The notes: a model not told the origin generated them from the letters alone. A stretch of 64,000 bases of DNA from Pseudomonas mediterranea CFBP 5447 (GCF_000774145.1 NZ_KN322985.1:271910-335909), one strand, 5' to 3'. Positions 1 to 9,548 are shown, numbered from the stretch's first letter. Translations and numbers: made by a program.

Positions 1-3
1 TTA

Positions 4-1788
4 TCACTCATCTGCGTTGATCCACTCTTTCACGACCTGGGCCACACGACCCGGATCTTCTGCCACCAGACTCTTGATGGCGTTCAACTGAGCGTCATAG
101 CCTTCGCTCGGGCTTGGCAGCAGAATGCTCTGCGGCCCGCCGAGGCTGACGCGATCGTTAGCCAATTCGCCATCCAGGCCGCCCATGCCTCCCAGCTCTA
201 CATCGCCCAAGCCAGCCAGCTGCTTGTTCTTGCCGCCATTGGTGATGTTGTTGAGCACCGGACGCAGGACACCGAACACCAGTACCAGGATGAACACCAC
301 GCCCAATACTTGCTTGACCACATCCCAGAACCAGGGTTGCGAATAAAACGGAATATCGGCGATGACTTCACCACGCTCCGAGGAGAACGGCACGTTGATC
401 ACGCTGACGCTGTCGCCACGGCTGGCGTCGAAACCCACGGCGTCCTGGACCAGGCGAGTGAAGCGCGCCAATTCGTCGGCGCTCCATGGCGCACGGCTGG
501 TTTCGCCATTGGCCGGGTTGACCTTGACCTGGTCGTCCACCACCACTGCAACCGACAGTCGGGTCAAGCGGCCCTGCTGCTGCTTGGTGTGGCTGATGGA
601 GCGGTCGAGTTCGAAGTTCTTCGTCGATTGTTGACGCTTGTCGGCCGGGTACGGCGCCAGCATCGGTTGGCCGGTGGCCGGGTCCATGATCTGCTGGCCG
701 TTGGCGTCCACCAGCGGCTGGCCTGGCTGTATCATGCCGGCGGCGCCTGCCGCGCCCCCGGTGGTTTGCGGCGCGCTGGCCGGCGACGGCGGCTGATTGC
801 TCAGGGCGCCGGGCACGCCTTGCGGACCGTTGCTGGCGGTGCGCTGCTCGTTCACCGATTGCTCGCTGCGCAAGGCCGGCTGATCGGGGTTGAACTGCTC
901 GGAGGTCGACTCCACCGCGCTGAAATCCACGTCTGCCGACACTTCGGCCTTGTAGCGGTCGTTGCCCAGGATCGGTTGCAGGATGTTGTGTACACGCTGG
1001 GTCAGCATGCCTTCCATGCGGCGGCTGTAATCGAACTGCTTGCCGGCCATGGTCAACTCGGAGTTTTCCGCCTGGTCGGACAGCAAGGTGCCTTTCTGGT
1101 CGACCACGGTGATCTGGGACTTGCTCAACTCGGGGACGCTGGTCGCCACCAGATTGACGATGGCCATGACCTGGCCCGGCTCCAGGGCGCGGCCTGGATA
1201 CAGTTCAACCAGGACCGACGCGCTTGGCTTGCGCTCGTCGCGCACGAACACCGAGCTTTTCGGAATCGCCAGGTGCACACGGGCACCCTTGACGTTGTTC
1301 AGGCTGGAGATGGTACGGGCCAGCTCGCCTTCCAGGCCGCGACGATAACGGGTCGCTTCCATGAACTGGCTGGTACCCAGGCCCTGGTCCTTGTCGAGGA
1401 TTTCGAAACCGATGTTGCCATCGGTCGGCGTCACGCCGGCGGCGGCCAGCTTCAGGCGCGCACGGGCCACGTCATCGGCCTTGACCAGCAAGGCGCCGGA
1501 ATTCGGCTCGACGGTATAGGGAATGTCGGCGGAAGCCAGGGTCTCCATGACCTGCTTGGCGTCCATACCCGCCAGGCTGCCATAGAGGGGACGGTAGTCT
1601 GGCTGCTGGGACCACAGCACCACGGCGAAACCAATCGCCACGCTGGCAGCCAGGCCGACCAACAGGCCAACCTGACGCAACATGGTCATCTCGGAGAGAT
1701 TTTCCAGGAAAGACAACCCGAACAGCGGCGGTTTGCCGTCTGGTGGGGTGGTCTTGGCCGGAACGTTATCTACGGCTGCTTCTGCCAT
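4..1788 (-). CDS. fliF: Flagellar M-ring protein FliF
   Basis: FliF forms the MS ring of the basal body in the inner membrane and is the platform for the export gate and for FliG. The 594-residue protein has a first membrane segment at about residues 38-59, a long periplasmic part with a Pro/Gly/Ala/Gln-rich stretch near the middle, a second membrane segment at about 488-510, and an acidic C-terminal tail ending EWINADE, the expected FliG-binding end. Length and layout are normal for the family. The start is supported by an AAGGAA ribosome site that overlaps the fliE stop codon, so the two genes are probably translationally coupled. The gene ends in two tandem stops at the window edge; fliG would be expected next. 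Confidence 0.97.
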   Translation of the reverse strand: MAEAAVDNVPAKTTPPDGKPPLFGLSFLENLSEMTMLRQVGLLVGLAASVAIGFAVVLWSQQPDYRPLYGSLAGMDAKQVMETLASADIPYTVEPNSGALLVKADDVARARLKLAAAGVTPTDGNIGFEILDKDQGLGTSQFMEATRYRRGLEGELARTISSLNNVKGARVHLAIPKSSVFVRDERKPSASVLVELYPGRALEPGQVMAIVNLVATSVPELSKSQITVVDQKGTLLSDQAENSELTMAGKQFDYSRRMEGMLTQRVHNILQPILGNDRYKAEVSADVDFSAVESTSEQFNPDQPALRSEQSVNEQRTASNGPQGVPGALSNQPPSPASAPQTTGGAAGAAGMIQPGQPLVDANGQQIMDPATGQPMLAPYPADKRQQSTKNFELDRSISHTKQQQGRLTRLSVAVVVDDQVKVNPANGETSRAPWSADELARFTRLVQDAVGFDASRGDSVSVINVPFSSERGEVIADIPFYSQPWFWDVVKQVLGVVFILVLVFGVLRPVLNNITNGGKNKQLAGLGDVELGGMGGLDGELANDRVSLGGPQSILLPSPSEGYDAQLNAIKSLVAEDPGRVAQVVKEWINADE

Positions 1789-1803
1789 GACTCAATAGTT
1801 TCC

Positions 1804-2130
1804 TTAGACCGGCATCTGCATGATGTCTTGATAGGCCTGGACCAGTTTGTTGCGAACCTGGGTCAGCGCCTGGAACGAGACAGTGGCTTTCTGCGAAGAA
1901 ATCATTACGTCGGTCAGGTCGACGCCACTTTTGCCAATTTCAAAGGCACTGGCTAATTGGTTCGACGCCTGCTGGGTATCGTTCACTTTATTGACGGCCT
2001 GGCCAAGCATGTCGGAAAAACTGCTGCCGCCCACCTGGGGGACCGCGACCGATTTTGGCTGCGACATGGCGTCCATCTGCATGGCCCGCATGTCCAGCAT
2101 CAACCGATTAAATTCAATACCTTGGCTCAT
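1804..2130 (-). CDS. fliE: Flagellar hook-basal body complex protein FliE
   Basis: FliE is the small adaptor that joins the MS ring to the proximal rod and is the first rod substrate exported. The 108-residue protein has the family pattern: a Met-rich N-terminus ([13 protein letters not shown]), an [14 protein letters not shown] segment, and a C-terminus [17 protein letters not shown] that ends as in other FliE proteins. It is the first gene of the fliEF operon. A sigma-54 promoter lies about 60 bases upstream, and the ribosome site is purine rich (AGAGAGAG). Confidence 0.97.
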   Translation of the reverse strand: MSQGIEFNRLMLDMRAMQMDAMSQPKSVAVPQVGGSSFSDMLGQAVNKVNDTQQASNQLASAFEIGKSGVDLTDVMISSQKATVSFQALTQVRNKLVQAYQDIMQMPV

Positions 2131-2191
2131 GGTCTACTCTCTCTGGCGGCCCGCGTTTTTTTGACGCTGACTCGATGGGTACATAGGTGTT

Positions 2192-2207
2192 AGCAACAAG
2201 GGTGCCA
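2192..2207 (-). promoter_or_regulatory. Sigma-54 promoter of fliE operon
   Basis: Read on the minus strand this is TGGCACCCTTGTTGCT, which matches the -24/-12 consensus (TGGCAC, five bases, TTGCW) with exact GG-N10-GC spacing. It lies about 60 bases upstream of fliE. The enhancer-binding regulators FleQ and FleR encoded next to it are the likely activators; that assignment is inference. Confidence 0.88.
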
Positions 2208-2233
2208 GCTCCATGGCGATAACAATAAACTCG

Positions 2234-2260
2234 TGTGGGAGCGAGCCTGTTCGCGAAGGC
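2234..2260. repeat. REP element (single arm)
   Basis: The stretch TGTGGGAGCGAGCCTGTTCG followed by CGAAGGC is the arm of the GTGGGAGC REP family found three more times in this window as pairs. Here only one clear arm is present; the expected mirror copy within 100 bases is not recognisable, so it is a solo or decayed element between fleR and fliE. Confidence 0.7.
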
Positions 2261-2346
2261 GCTGGACCAGTCAACATCTGCATTGGCACTGGGTGGCGAA
2301 AGCGCTCGTCCGAGCGAGGGACAAGGGATTTTCCGGTTTAAACAAC

Positions 2347-3726
2347 TCAACTGGCGAACAGATACGCCTCGACGTCCATCCCCGCGTCACGCATCTGCGC
2401 CAGCTTGTAGCGCAGGGTGCGTGGGCTGATACCCAGACGTTCGGCTGCCTCCTTGCGACGGCCGCGTTCGGCACGCAGGGTGTCGATGATCATCTGGAAT
2501 TCACGTCGACGCAGGTCGTCTTCCAGCGCGCCGGCCGACTCGCTTTCCACCTCTACCCTCGGCGGGACCGGCACCAGCGTCGGCAGTGGCGCGCAGGCCA
2601 CCGGACCCGCCAGGCAGAAATCCTCCGGTTGGATCAAGCCACCCTGCTGCAGGATCAATGCACGCTGAATGGCGTTATCCAGCTCCCGCACGTTTCCGGG
2701 CCAGGGATAGGCAATCAGGCAGGCCTTCGCCTCGGGCGACAGCCTTGCCGCCGCATGCTTCATTTTATTGACGTGCCGGGCCAGCAGACGCTCGGCCAGC
2801 GGCAGGATATCGGCAGTGCGCTCGCGCAATGGACGCCAGGCAAGGGGGAATACCGACAGACGATAGTAAAGATCCTCGCGAAAGCGTCCTGCCGCCACCT
2901 CTGCGGCCAGATCCCGGTTGGTGGTCGCCACCACGCGGATATCCAGGTTGATGGGTTTGCGTCCGCCCACCCGCTCCACTTCCCGCTCCTGCAAGACCCG
3001 CAACAGCTTGGCTTGCAACCCCAAGGGCATTTCGGAAATCTCATCGAGCAGAATGGTGCCGCCATCGGCCTGCTCGAACTTGCCGGCCTGGGCCGCAATG
3101 GCGCCGGTAAACGAACCCTTCTCGTGACCGAACAGTGTCGCCTCGAGCATGTTGTCGGGAATCGCCGCGCAGTTGATGGCGATGAATGGATCATTGGCGC
3201 GACGGGATTGCTGGTGAATGTAGCGCGCCAACACTTCCTTGCCGGTACCCGACTCACCGGAAATCAACACCGTGGAATCGCTGCGCGCCACCCGTGCGGC
3301 CAATTCGAGCAGTTGAGCGCTGGCCGGTTCAAGCGCCACCGGACCTTCCCCCTCGACCGCAGGAACGCCCAGCGCATGACGGGCCACCAGATCGAGCAGC
3401 GCCTTGGGCTCGAACGGCTTGACCAGGTAATCCGCAGCGCCCTGGCGCATGGCGTCCACCGCCCGCTCGACCGCCCCATGGGCCGTCATCAGCAAGACCG
3501 GCAACTGCGGTTGGCGAGCACGCAACAGCCCCAGCAATTGATGGCCGTCCATGCCCGGCATGTTCACATCGCTGACCACCAGGCTGAAGGTTTCCCGGTC
3601 CACGGCCAGCAGCGCATCCTCCGCCGAACCGACCGCCGTGTAGTCGTGCCCGGCCAGCACCAGCGTATCGGCCAACGCTTCGCGCAGGGCCCGGTCATCC
3701 TCAACCAGCAACACCTTGATCGCCAT
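2347..3726 (-). CDS. fleR: Sigma-54-dependent response regulator FleR
   Basis: FleR is the response regulator partner of FleS and activates class III flagellar operons with sigma-54. The 459-residue protein has a receiver domain at residues 1-120 with phospho-acceptor Asp53 (VSDVNMPG) and Lys102, an AAA+ domain with Walker A GESGTGKE at 156-163, a sigma-54 contact loop written GSFTGA instead of the commoner GAFTGA, and a Fis-type helix-turn-helix at the end (AAERLGISPRTLRYKL). The start MAIKVLLVEDD is chosen because it begins the receiver fold and has a strong GGAGGTGGAG ribosome site inside the end of fleS, five bases upstream. Confidence 0.96.
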   Translation of the reverse strand: MAIKVLLVEDDRALREALADTLVLAGHDYTAVGSAEDALLAVDRETFSLVVSDVNMPGMDGHQLLGLLRARQPQLPVLLMTAHGAVERAVDAMRQGAADYLVKPFEPKALLDLVARHALGVPAVEGEGPVALEPASAQLLELAARVARSDSTVLISGESGTGKEVLARYIHQQSRRANDPFIAINCAAIPDNMLEATLFGHEKGSFTGAIAAQAGKFEQADGGTILLDEISEMPLGLQAKLLRVLQEREVERVGGRKPINLDIRVVATTNRDLAAEVAAGRFREDLYYRLSVFPLAWRPLRERTADILPLAERLLARHVNKMKHAAARLSPEAKACLIAYPWPGNVRELDNAIQRALILQQGGLIQPEDFCLAGPVACAPLPTLVPVPPRVEVESESAGALEDDLRRREFQMIIDTLRAERGRRKEAAERLGISPRTLRYKLAQMRDAGMDVEAYLFAS

Positions 3727-3731
3727 CGACT

Positions 3732-4946
3732 TCACTCCACCTCCGGCGCGCCGGAAAACAGCGGCAGGAACACCGTCGCACAGGTGCCACGCCCCAGCCG
3801 CGAACGCAGTTGCAATTCTCCCTGATGAGCACGGGCCACCGCCTTGACCACGGTCAGGCCGAGCCCGGTTCCGGTGGTCTTGGTGGTGAAGAACGGCTCG
3901 CCGAGACGCGCCAGCACTGCCGGCTCGATCCCGCCGCCATTGTCGCTGACACACAGGCGTAAGGTGCTGTCGCGGCTATACAAGTGAACCTTCAGTCGCA
4001 CATCCTCGCCGCTGGCCTGTATGGCGTTCTCGATGAGGTTCAACACCGCACCCACCAAGGTGTCGCGGTTGCAGAGGATTTCCCCGGCATGGCTGTCGCA
4101 CTGCCAACGGATTGGCAGACCCTGCACATGAGTCAATGCCGCGGCCTGCAGGGATTGCAAGAGGGCTTTCGGGGTGACGCGGTCGGTCAATGGCAGCTCG
4201 CCACGGGCGAACACCAGCATGTCCCGCACTTGATGCTCGAGCTCGTGCAGACGCTCTTTCAGTCGCCCGGCGAAGCGCTGCTGGGTTTCCATTGGCAACT
4301 GCTGTTCGGTCAAATGACTGGCGTACAGCAACGCGGCGGACAGCGGCGTGCGGATCTGGTGAGCCAGGGACGCCACCATGCGCCCCAGGGACGACAGGCG
4401 TTCATGGCGGGCCAACTGGTCTTGCAGGTGACGGGTTTCAGTCAGGTCGTTGAGCAACACCAACTGGCCGGGTTCGGCGTCCAGCGAACGCGTCGAGATA
4501 GACAGGCGCCTGCCGTCCTTGAGGGACACTTCATGACCGTCGTCCTCGCGGGGAGCAAAGCAACGCGCAATGACGTGCCGCCACAGCTCACCTTCGAGGG
4601 GCAAGCCGAGCAGCTCGCAGGCTGCCGGGTTGGCTTCGCGAACAAAACCATGAGCGTCGATGACGATGACGCCACCCGGCAGCAGGTCGAGCAGGTTCTG
4701 CAGACGGTTGGCCAGACGCTCTTTTTCCGCCAATTCCTGCATGCGCTGGGCGCTGACTACCGCCAACTCGCCCTTGAGCTCAGTGACCCGGGCTTCGAGC
4801 AGGCTGTAGGAATCGGTCAACTGGCTGGACATCTGGTTGAACAGCGAAAACGCCTGCTCAAGTCCAGCGCGGCTTGCCTGCTCGGCGGACGGCATGAGCC
4901 CCGACTCAGGGACAGGAGACATCTGGACATGGGCGGCTTGGCTCAT
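3732..4946 (-). CDS. fleS: Flagellar sensor histidine kinase FleS
   Basis: FleS is the sensor kinase of the FleSR pair. The 404-residue protein has no membrane segment, so it is a cytoplasmic sensor. It has an N-terminal coiled-coil region (about 40-85), a PAS domain (about 86-175), a HisKA box with phospho-acceptor His196 (ASLAHQIRTPLSAAL), and an ATPase domain with N box (LIENAIQAS), G1 box (DNGGGIEP) and G2 box (TGLGLTVV). fleR follows after five bases. A sigma-54 promoter lies about 55 bases upstream of the start. Confidence 0.95.
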   Translation of the reverse strand: MSQAAHVQMSPVPESGLMPSAEQASRAGLEQAFSLFNQMSSQLTDSYSLLEARVTELKGELAVVSAQRMQELAEKERLANRLQNLLDLLPGGVIVIDAHGFVREANPAACELLGLPLEGELWRHVIARCFAPREDDGHEVSLKDGRRLSISTRSLDAEPGQLVLLNDLTETRHLQDQLARHERLSSLGRMVASLAHQIRTPLSAALLYASHLTEQQLPMETQQRFAGRLKERLHELEHQVRDMLVFARGELPLTDRVTPKALLQSLQAAALTHVQGLPIRWQCDSHAGEILCNRDTLVGAVLNLIENAIQASGEDVRLKVHLYSRDSTLRLCVSDNGGGIEPAVLARLGEPFFTTKTTGTGLGLTVVKAVARAHQGELQLRSRLGRGTCATVFLPLFSGAPEVE

Positions 4947-4999
4947 CGAACTCTCTCGCTTGGCTGACCGTCAGTTAAACGGACTGTTGAGAGAGCTTT

Positions 5000-5015
5000 A
5001 GCAATAGCCGTGCCG
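5000..5015 (-). promoter_or_regulatory. Sigma-54 promoter of fleSR
   Basis: Minus-strand reading CGGCACGGCTATTGCT fits the -24/-12 pattern with GG-N10-GC spacing; only the first T of the consensus is replaced by C. It is placed about 55 bases upstream of fleS and downstream of fleQ. FleQ activation of fleSR is the known arrangement in Pseudomonas. Confidence 0.85.
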
Positions 5016-5052
5016 GAAGGTGGTAAACATGCATCGAGCTGTCGCGGGGGAC

Positions 5053-5148
5053 TTTGTGGCGAGGGGATTCATCCCCGCTGGGGCGCAAAGCGGCCCTGTT
5101 TTTGGGGCCGCTACGCAGCCCAGCGGGGATGAATCCCCTCGCCACAAA
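5053..5148. repeat. Long inverted repeat, GTGGCGAGGGGAT family
   Basis: Two 30-base arms (5053-5082 and 5119-5148) are exact reverse complements and enclose a 36-base middle that is itself partly self-complementary (GCGGCC / GGCCGC). It lies between fleQ and fleS. The arm sequence recurs at 40364, 44166 and 54755, so this is a dispersed repeat family. It could act as a transcription boundary between fleQ and fleSR; that is inference. Confidence 0.85.
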
Positions 5149-5173
5149 AAATCAGGCGGTCATGAGACAGGCG

Positions 5174-6649
5174 TCAATCATCCGCCTGTTCATCGCCTTC
5201 ACGGCGACTCATGCCGTACTTGCGCATCTTCTCCACCAGGGTGGTGCGACGGATGCGCAGGCGTTCCGCTGCACGAGCCACGATACCGTTGGCGTCGTCC
5301 AGGGCCTGCTGGATAAGACCCTGCTCCAGGCCACCCAGGTAATCCTTGAGATCCAGGCCTTCCGGCGGCAGCAAGGCACTGCTGGTGAAGTCCGGTGTGT
5401 GGCCGTTGATCGCCACGCGCTCTTCCAGGTCGCTACGCAGGGTATCGACCATTTGCTCGTCTTCGTCGTCGACGTAGCGGAATTTCTTCGGCAGCTCAGC
5501 CACACCGATCACGCCATAGGGGTGCATGATCGCCATGCGCTCCACCAGGTTGGCCAATTCACGGACGTTGCCCGGCCATCCATGACGGCACAGGGACATG
5601 ATCGCCGCCGAATTGAAGCGGATCGAACCGCGTTTTTCGTGCTCCATGCGCGAAATCAACTCGTTCATCAGCAGCGGAATGTCCTCGACGCGCTCACGCA
5701 GCGGGGCCATTTCGATCGGGAACACATTGAGACGGTAGTAGAGGTCTTCGCGAAAACTGCCGACCTCGATCATGCTCTCGAGGTTCTTGTGGGTCGCGGC
5801 GATGATCCGCACGTCGACGCTCTGGGTCTTGTTGCTGCCCACGCGCTCGAAGGTGCGCTCCTGCAGGACCCGCAGCAGCTTGACCTGCATCGGCAACGGC
5901 ATGTCACCGATCTCGTCGAGAAACAGCGTGCCGCCGTTGGCCAGCTCGAAACGCCCGGCCCGGCTGGTGATCGCGCCGGTAAAGGCGCCCTTCTCGTGTC
6001 CGAACAGCTCGCTTTCCAGCAACTCGGCCGGGATTGCCCCGCAGTTCACCGGCACGAACGGCGCTTCGCGACGCTTGGAGTGGTAGTGCAGATTGCGCGC
6101 AACCACTTCCTTGCCGGTACCCGACTCGCCCAGGATCAGCACGCTGGCGTCCGTATCGGCGACCTGCTGCATCATCTGGCGCACGTGCTGGATCGCCCGG
6201 CTGGTACCGACGAGGCTGCGGAAAAGGTTGGGTTCGCGATGCCTGCCGCGCTCACGGGCCTGATCGTACATCTCGCGATAAACCTGGGCGCGATGCAGCG
6301 AATCGAGCAATTTGCTGTAGCTGGGCGGCATTTCGAGCGTGGAAAGCACTCGGCGACGCTGGTCTTCAGGCAAGTCAAGGGAAGAATTTTCGCCCATTAA
6401 CAAAACCGGAAGGAACTCATCCCAGGTTGAGAGTGTCTTTAGCAAGCCCAAAAGAGTTGCGGGGGCATTTACGGTTCCGATAAGGACGCAAATGACTTCA
6501 CGACTGGACGCCAGCGAGCCGACGGCCTGCTGCCAGTCATGGCTTCCGCAAGGTAAATTTTCTTCGCCAAGAAAATTTAAAATCACCGCCAGGTCACGGC
6601 GGCGGACGCTGTCGTCATCGATCAGGAGAATTTTGGTTTCACGCCACAT
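5174..6649 (-). CDS. fleQ: Flagellar master regulator FleQ
   Basis: FleQ is the top sigma-54 activator of flagellar genes and, through c-di-GMP binding, a switch for exopolysaccharide and adhesin genes. The 491-residue protein has an atypical receiver domain at 1-125 in which the usual phosphorylation site is not conserved, an [10 protein letters not shown] motif at 142-151, Walker A GESGTGKE at 174-181 followed by Arg185, the contact loop GAFTGA, and a C-terminal Fis-type helix-turn-helix. The [10 protein letters not shown] motif and Arg185 are the residues known to take part in c-di-GMP binding in P. aeruginosa, at the same numbering. The start [13 protein letters not shown] has a GGGAAG ribosome site. 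It is transcribed toward fleSR. Confidence 0.97.
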   Translation of the reverse strand: MWRETKILLIDDDSVRRRDLAVILNFLGEENLPCGSHDWQQAVGSLASSREVICVLIGTVNAPATLLGLLKTLSTWDEFLPVLLMGENSSLDLPEDQRRRVLSTLEMPPSYSKLLDSLHRAQVYREMYDQARERGRHREPNLFRSLVGTSRAIQHVRQMMQQVADTDASVLILGESGTGKEVVARNLHYHSKRREAPFVPVNCGAIPAELLESELFGHEKGAFTGAITSRAGRFELANGGTLFLDEIGDMPLPMQVKLLRVLQERTFERVGSNKTQSVDVRIIAATHKNLESMIEVGSFREDLYYRLNVFPIEMAPLRERVEDIPLLMNELISRMEHEKRGSIRFNSAAIMSLCRHGWPGNVRELANLVERMAIMHPYGVIGVAELPKKFRYVDDEDEQMVDTLRSDLEERVAINGHTPDFTSSALLPPEGLDLKDYLGGLEQGLIQQALDDANGIVARAAERLRIRRTTLVEKMRKYGMSRREGDEQADD

Positions 6650-6818
6650 GCAATAGCAACTTCCCTAGTCAACTCAGTGCCCGAAATTAGGGGGCAAGCT
6701 AGACGCTTGCAGACTTGTCATGCCTGTAGACGCCTGAAATCTGTAAACAGCTACTAGTTAAGTCAAAAAACGGTGCACAGTCAAATTTATGGCGCACTTT
6801 GTTCGGATTAACTAAGCA

Positions 6819-7115
6819 TTAACCGAACAGATGGTATACCTTTGCGGCGTTTTGCGCTTGATGGATCTGCTGCATCTCGTCGACGACCGCCTGACGCTCT
6901 CCCGTCGCCGCCTCCAGCAGCTGCCGATACACTCCCAGCAACTGCTCAAGATTTATTCGCAGCGCCGCCTCGTCCACCTGGGCCTCGCCCAGAACGTCTT
7001 CCATGCAGGAGCGGCAAGCCAGGTCCAACTGACCGATTGCCTCCCAGTTTCGCTCGGCCAGGGCATCGACCAAGGCATCACGGGTTTGTTCGATTCGCTG
7101 CAGGACAAGACTCAT
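6819..7115 (-). CDS. fliT: FliT-like flagellar export chaperone
   Basis: This 98-residue, all-helical protein lies directly after fliS, where Pseudomonas encodes FliT, the chaperone of the cap protein FliD. It opens SLVLQRIEQTRDALVDALAERNW and continues with heptad-like helices; there is no membrane segment or signal peptide. Sequence conservation in FliT is low, so the call rests on size, helical content and position (fliD-fliS-this gene). The gap to fliS is 11 bases, so the two are very likely cotranscribed. Confidence 0.8.
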   Translation of the reverse strand: MSLVLQRIEQTRDALVDALAERNWEAIGQLDLACRSCMEDVLGEAQVDEAALRINLEQLLGVYRQLLEAATGERQAVVDEMQQIHQAQNAAKVYHLFG

Positions 7116-7126
7116 GGGAGCACTCC

Positions 7127-7522
7127 TTAGAATTGCGGACCAGGTACGGCAATAGCATCCCAGCCTTCCTTGACCGTGCGAAGCAGATCGGCGACTTCGT
7201 CGAGGATCTTCGGATCGGCCTTGACGTTGGCTTCGGCCAGACGCTTCATCATGTAAGCGTAAAGAGCATCCAATTCAGCGACCGACTCGGCCTGGTTTTC
7301 CAGGTCCAGGCCCTCACGCAAACCACCGACAATACCAATGGCCTTGCTGATCAAAATGCCTCTGTTTGCAATATCCTTGCGCTCCATCGCGCCCTTGGCC
7401 TGGGCGATACGATCCAGCCCGCCCTCCATGAGCATCTGCACAAGACGATGGGGACTTGCCTCGGAGGTTTGCGCCTGGGCACCAATCTTCTGGTATTGGC
7501 GAAGGGCCAACATCGGATTCAT
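7127..7522 (-). CDS. fliS: Flagellin export chaperone FliS
   Basis: FliS binds the C-terminus of flagellin in the cytoplasm and keeps it unpolymerised before export. The 131-residue protein carries the family hallmarks: ALRQYQKIG near the start, ASPHRLVQMLMEGGLDRI, and LDALYAYMMKRLAEAN. Length is normal. It stands between fliD and fliT; a stem-loop at 7601-7636 separates it from fliD. Confidence 0.95.
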   Translation of the reverse strand: MNPMLALRQYQKIGAQAQTSEASPHRLVQMLMEGGLDRIAQAKGAMERKDIANRGILISKAIGIVGGLREGLDLENQAESVAELDALYAYMMKRLAEANVKADPKILDEVADLLRTVKEGWDAIAVPGPQF

Positions 7523-7600
7523 GTTCTACCTCATCAAAAAACTTTGGTTCGTTAAATAGCGTATCGACGCTGCGCCAAAAAACTTTAGACCGCAAAACCG

Positions 7601-7636
7601 AAAGCCCGGAACGTCGTCAAAACGTTGCCGGGCTTT
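7601..7636. terminator. Stem-loop between fliD and fliS
   Basis: AAAGCCCGG at 7601-7609 pairs with CCGGGCTTT at 7628-7636. The clean T run is on the plus strand (T6 to 7639), while the flagellar genes run on the minus strand, where the stem is followed only by CGGTTTTG. It may attenuate rather than end fliD transcription. Confidence 0.6.
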
Positions 7637-7652
7637 TTTGCCGGTCGAAAAA

Positions 7653-9080
7653 TCAACTGTTTCGTTGCTGCGCGTTTATTGCCTCGAACATCGAGGTGAT
7701 GTTGCTCGCAGTGGCCTTCAGCTTGCCGACCAGGGTATCCATGTCGTTGTACTTTTTAGTCAGTACGGCAGTCAGGGTCTCGACCCGACGATCCAGAGCC
7801 TCCTGATCGCTCTTCAAGCGGGCCTGGGTCCTGTTCAGCACCGTGGAACGCTGATCGAGGACGCCACCCGCCTGGCTGAAGGGCTCAATCGCCTTGCCCA
7901 TGCGCTCCAGCAAGCCATTGGTACCGGTGAACATCGTTTGGACTTCACCACTGAGCTTCTTGTCGGTCATCGCCGCGGTGAATTTGACGCTATCGAAATT
8001 CAGCGCCCCCGTCTTCTGGTCGGTCGTAACCCCTAACTGGGCCAGCACCGTCAGCTTGTCGCCAGCCCCGGTCTGAGACAAGGGTTCACGGATAGCCGCC
8101 AAGAGCGAGCGAGGCAACGAGTCACCGGTCAGCTTTGCCGGTACGGTCGGGTTACCATCATCGTCGAGCGTCGGCTTGGTCAGCGCGGTGATACTATTGG
8201 CGACCGCGTTGTAGGCATCGACGAATTTCTGGATCGAGGCTTTCAAGCCATCATTGTTCGGCGCCACGGTAACGGTTGAAGCGGCGCCGCCAGCTGCGAG
8301 CAGATTCAACGTCAATCCGGAAACCGCCGTACTGACTGTATTGCTCTTGCTGGTCAGCAGCATTCCATCGATGGTGAATTCGGCATCGTGTGCTATGGCA
8401 CCAATGGATCCCGCCGAAGTGGCGGTCAGCGCAGTACCGTTGGCACCCACGACATTCGTTCCATCGATCTCCAGCCCAGCGATGCCGCTCACGGAGATGT
8501 CGGAACCCGCACCGGTAGTGCTGGAACCCAGCACCAGGCGCGAACCGAAAGAGTCGGTCACGATGTTGGCGCTGAAACCCGCTGCCTTGAGTGAAGAATC
8601 GGCGTTGATCGCGTCACGAACCGATTGAAGGGTCGAACCACCCGGCACATTCAGGTTGTAGTCGACCCCCTTCTGCGAGATGGTCAGGGTGCCCGAAGGA
8701 ATGGCACTGGTCGTACCGCCGGCGAAGGCTGCCGAAGTGACCTTGGATGCCGTGGCAAGGCTGTTGACCTTGACCGAGTAAGTACCGTTCACCGCCGAGT
8801 TGCTGGCGGTGGCCGTGAGCACTGTCGGGGCAGAGGATGTTGCAGCAAAACCCGCGAATTGCGGGTTCGTTGTGCTGCTCAAGTCCTTCATGGCGGTATT
8901 GAAAGCTGCCAACAACGACTTCAGGGTTCCCACCCCGGAGATACTGTTGGTAGTCGTCGTCGTCGCTCGGGTGATCTGACCTTGCTTGGCGGCCTTGTCG
9001 GAATCGACCAGCGCTTTGACGATCGCAGTGGTATCAAGGCCAGAGCCTAGACCCAAGCCAGGTAGAATTGGACTTGCCAT
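7653..9080 (-). CDS. fliD: Flagellar filament cap protein FliD
   Basis: FliD (HAP2) caps the filament and folds incoming flagellin; in Pseudomonas it can also act as an adhesin. The 475-residue protein has the FliD N-terminal helix region (LGLGSGLDTTAIVKALVDSDK), a Thr/Ser/Gly-rich central part typical of the exposed domains, and a C-terminal coiled helix (LNRTQARLKSDQEALDRRVE) ending in NAQQRNS. The start has an AAGGGAG ribosome site eight bases upstream. It follows flaG and precedes fliS. Confidence 0.96.
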   Translation of the reverse strand: MASPILPGLGLGSGLDTTAIVKALVDSDKAAKQGQITRATTTTTNSISGVGTLKSLLAAFNTAMKDLSSTTNPQFAGFAATSSAPTVLTATASNSAVNGTYSVKVNSLATASKVTSAAFAGGTTSAIPSGTLTISQKGVDYNLNVPGGSTLQSVRDAINADSSLKAAGFSANIVTDSFGSRLVLGSSTTGAGSDISVSGIAGLEIDGTNVVGANGTALTATSAGSIGAIAHDAEFTIDGMLLTSKSNTVSTAVSGLTLNLLAAGGAASTVTVAPNNDGLKASIQKFVDAYNAVANSITALTKPTLDDDGNPTVPAKLTGDSLPRSLLAAIREPLSQTGAGDKLTVLAQLGVTTDQKTGALNFDSVKFTAAMTDKKLSGEVQTMFTGTNGLLERMGKAIEPFSQAGGVLDQRSTVLNRTQARLKSDQEALDRRVETLTAVLTKKYNDMDTLVGKLKATASNITSMFEAINAQQRNS

Positions 9081-9141
9081 GTGGGACTCCCTTCAGTGTG
9101 TCGCCGGCCTTTTGACCTTTACAACGCCCAAAAGAACATAA

Positions 9142-9159
9142 CTACAAAATTCGTGCCGG
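9142..9159 (-). promoter_or_regulatory. Possible sigma-54 promoter of fliD
   Basis: The minus-strand reading contains CGGCACGAATTTTGTA, with GG in the -24 position and TTG at -12 but GT instead of the invariant GC. It sits about 65 bases upstream of fliD, overlapping the flaG end. The deviation at -12 makes this only a candidate. Confidence 0.4.
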
Positions 9160-9162
9160 TTG

Positions 9163-9528
9163 TCAGGCTTCGGCGCTGAACAACAAGCTGTTTGCATCAT
9201 TCAAACTGTTCGCCAGTTTCAGAACTTCTTCGTTCGGGATCTGGCGAATCACTTCACCGGAACCACTGGCAATCACTTTGACCACTACTTTGCCTGAAGG
9301 CTCATCGATGGAAAACTCCAGATTACGCTTGACCGATTGAACGAACTTCTCGATCTCCTGGACAGCTTTCTTGAGTTTTTCCTGCTCGGCAGCGGCATCT
9401 TTAGGGGCTTCCTTGACCGGCGCCACAACCAAAGCGTCGGCTTGAGGCTTCTCCACTGGCTTGTCGACCACTGCAGGTGCCGGCTTCGCCGCTGGATAAG
9501 ACAAGTTCAGCTTCACGCTCATATCCAT
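9163..9528 (-). CDS. flaG: FlaG family protein
   Basis: FlaG proteins are small polypeptides encoded next to flagellin that influence filament length. The protein has a charged, Pro/Ala/Lys-rich N-terminal half and the conserved C-terminal domain (NLEFSIDEPSGKVVVKVI, GEVIRQIPNEEVLKLA). The chosen ATG gives 121 residues (MDMSVKLN) and has AGAGG eight bases upstream; a GTG and an ATG two to three codons earlier are too close to that ribosome site. It is separated from fliC by a strong terminator, so its expression depends on readthrough or an unseen promoter. Confidence 0.9.
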   Translation of the reverse strand: MDMSVKLNLSYPAAKPAPAVVDKPVEKPQADALVVAPVKEAPKDAAAEQEKLKKAVQEIEKFVQSVKRNLEFSIDEPSGKVVVKVIASGSGEVIRQIPNEEVLKLANSLNDANSLLFSAEA

Positions 9529-9548
9529 GTCCATCACCTCTTGAACGG

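Noticed and set aside
310..1956. Long open frame on the plus strand over fliF
   Set aside because: It is antisense to a clear fliF, has no family pattern, and such frames are common shadows in GC-rich genes.
7601..7639. Terminator for a plus-strand gene
   Set aside because: The T run is on the plus strand, but no plus-strand gene ends there; it is kept only as a stem-loop in the fliD-fliS gap.
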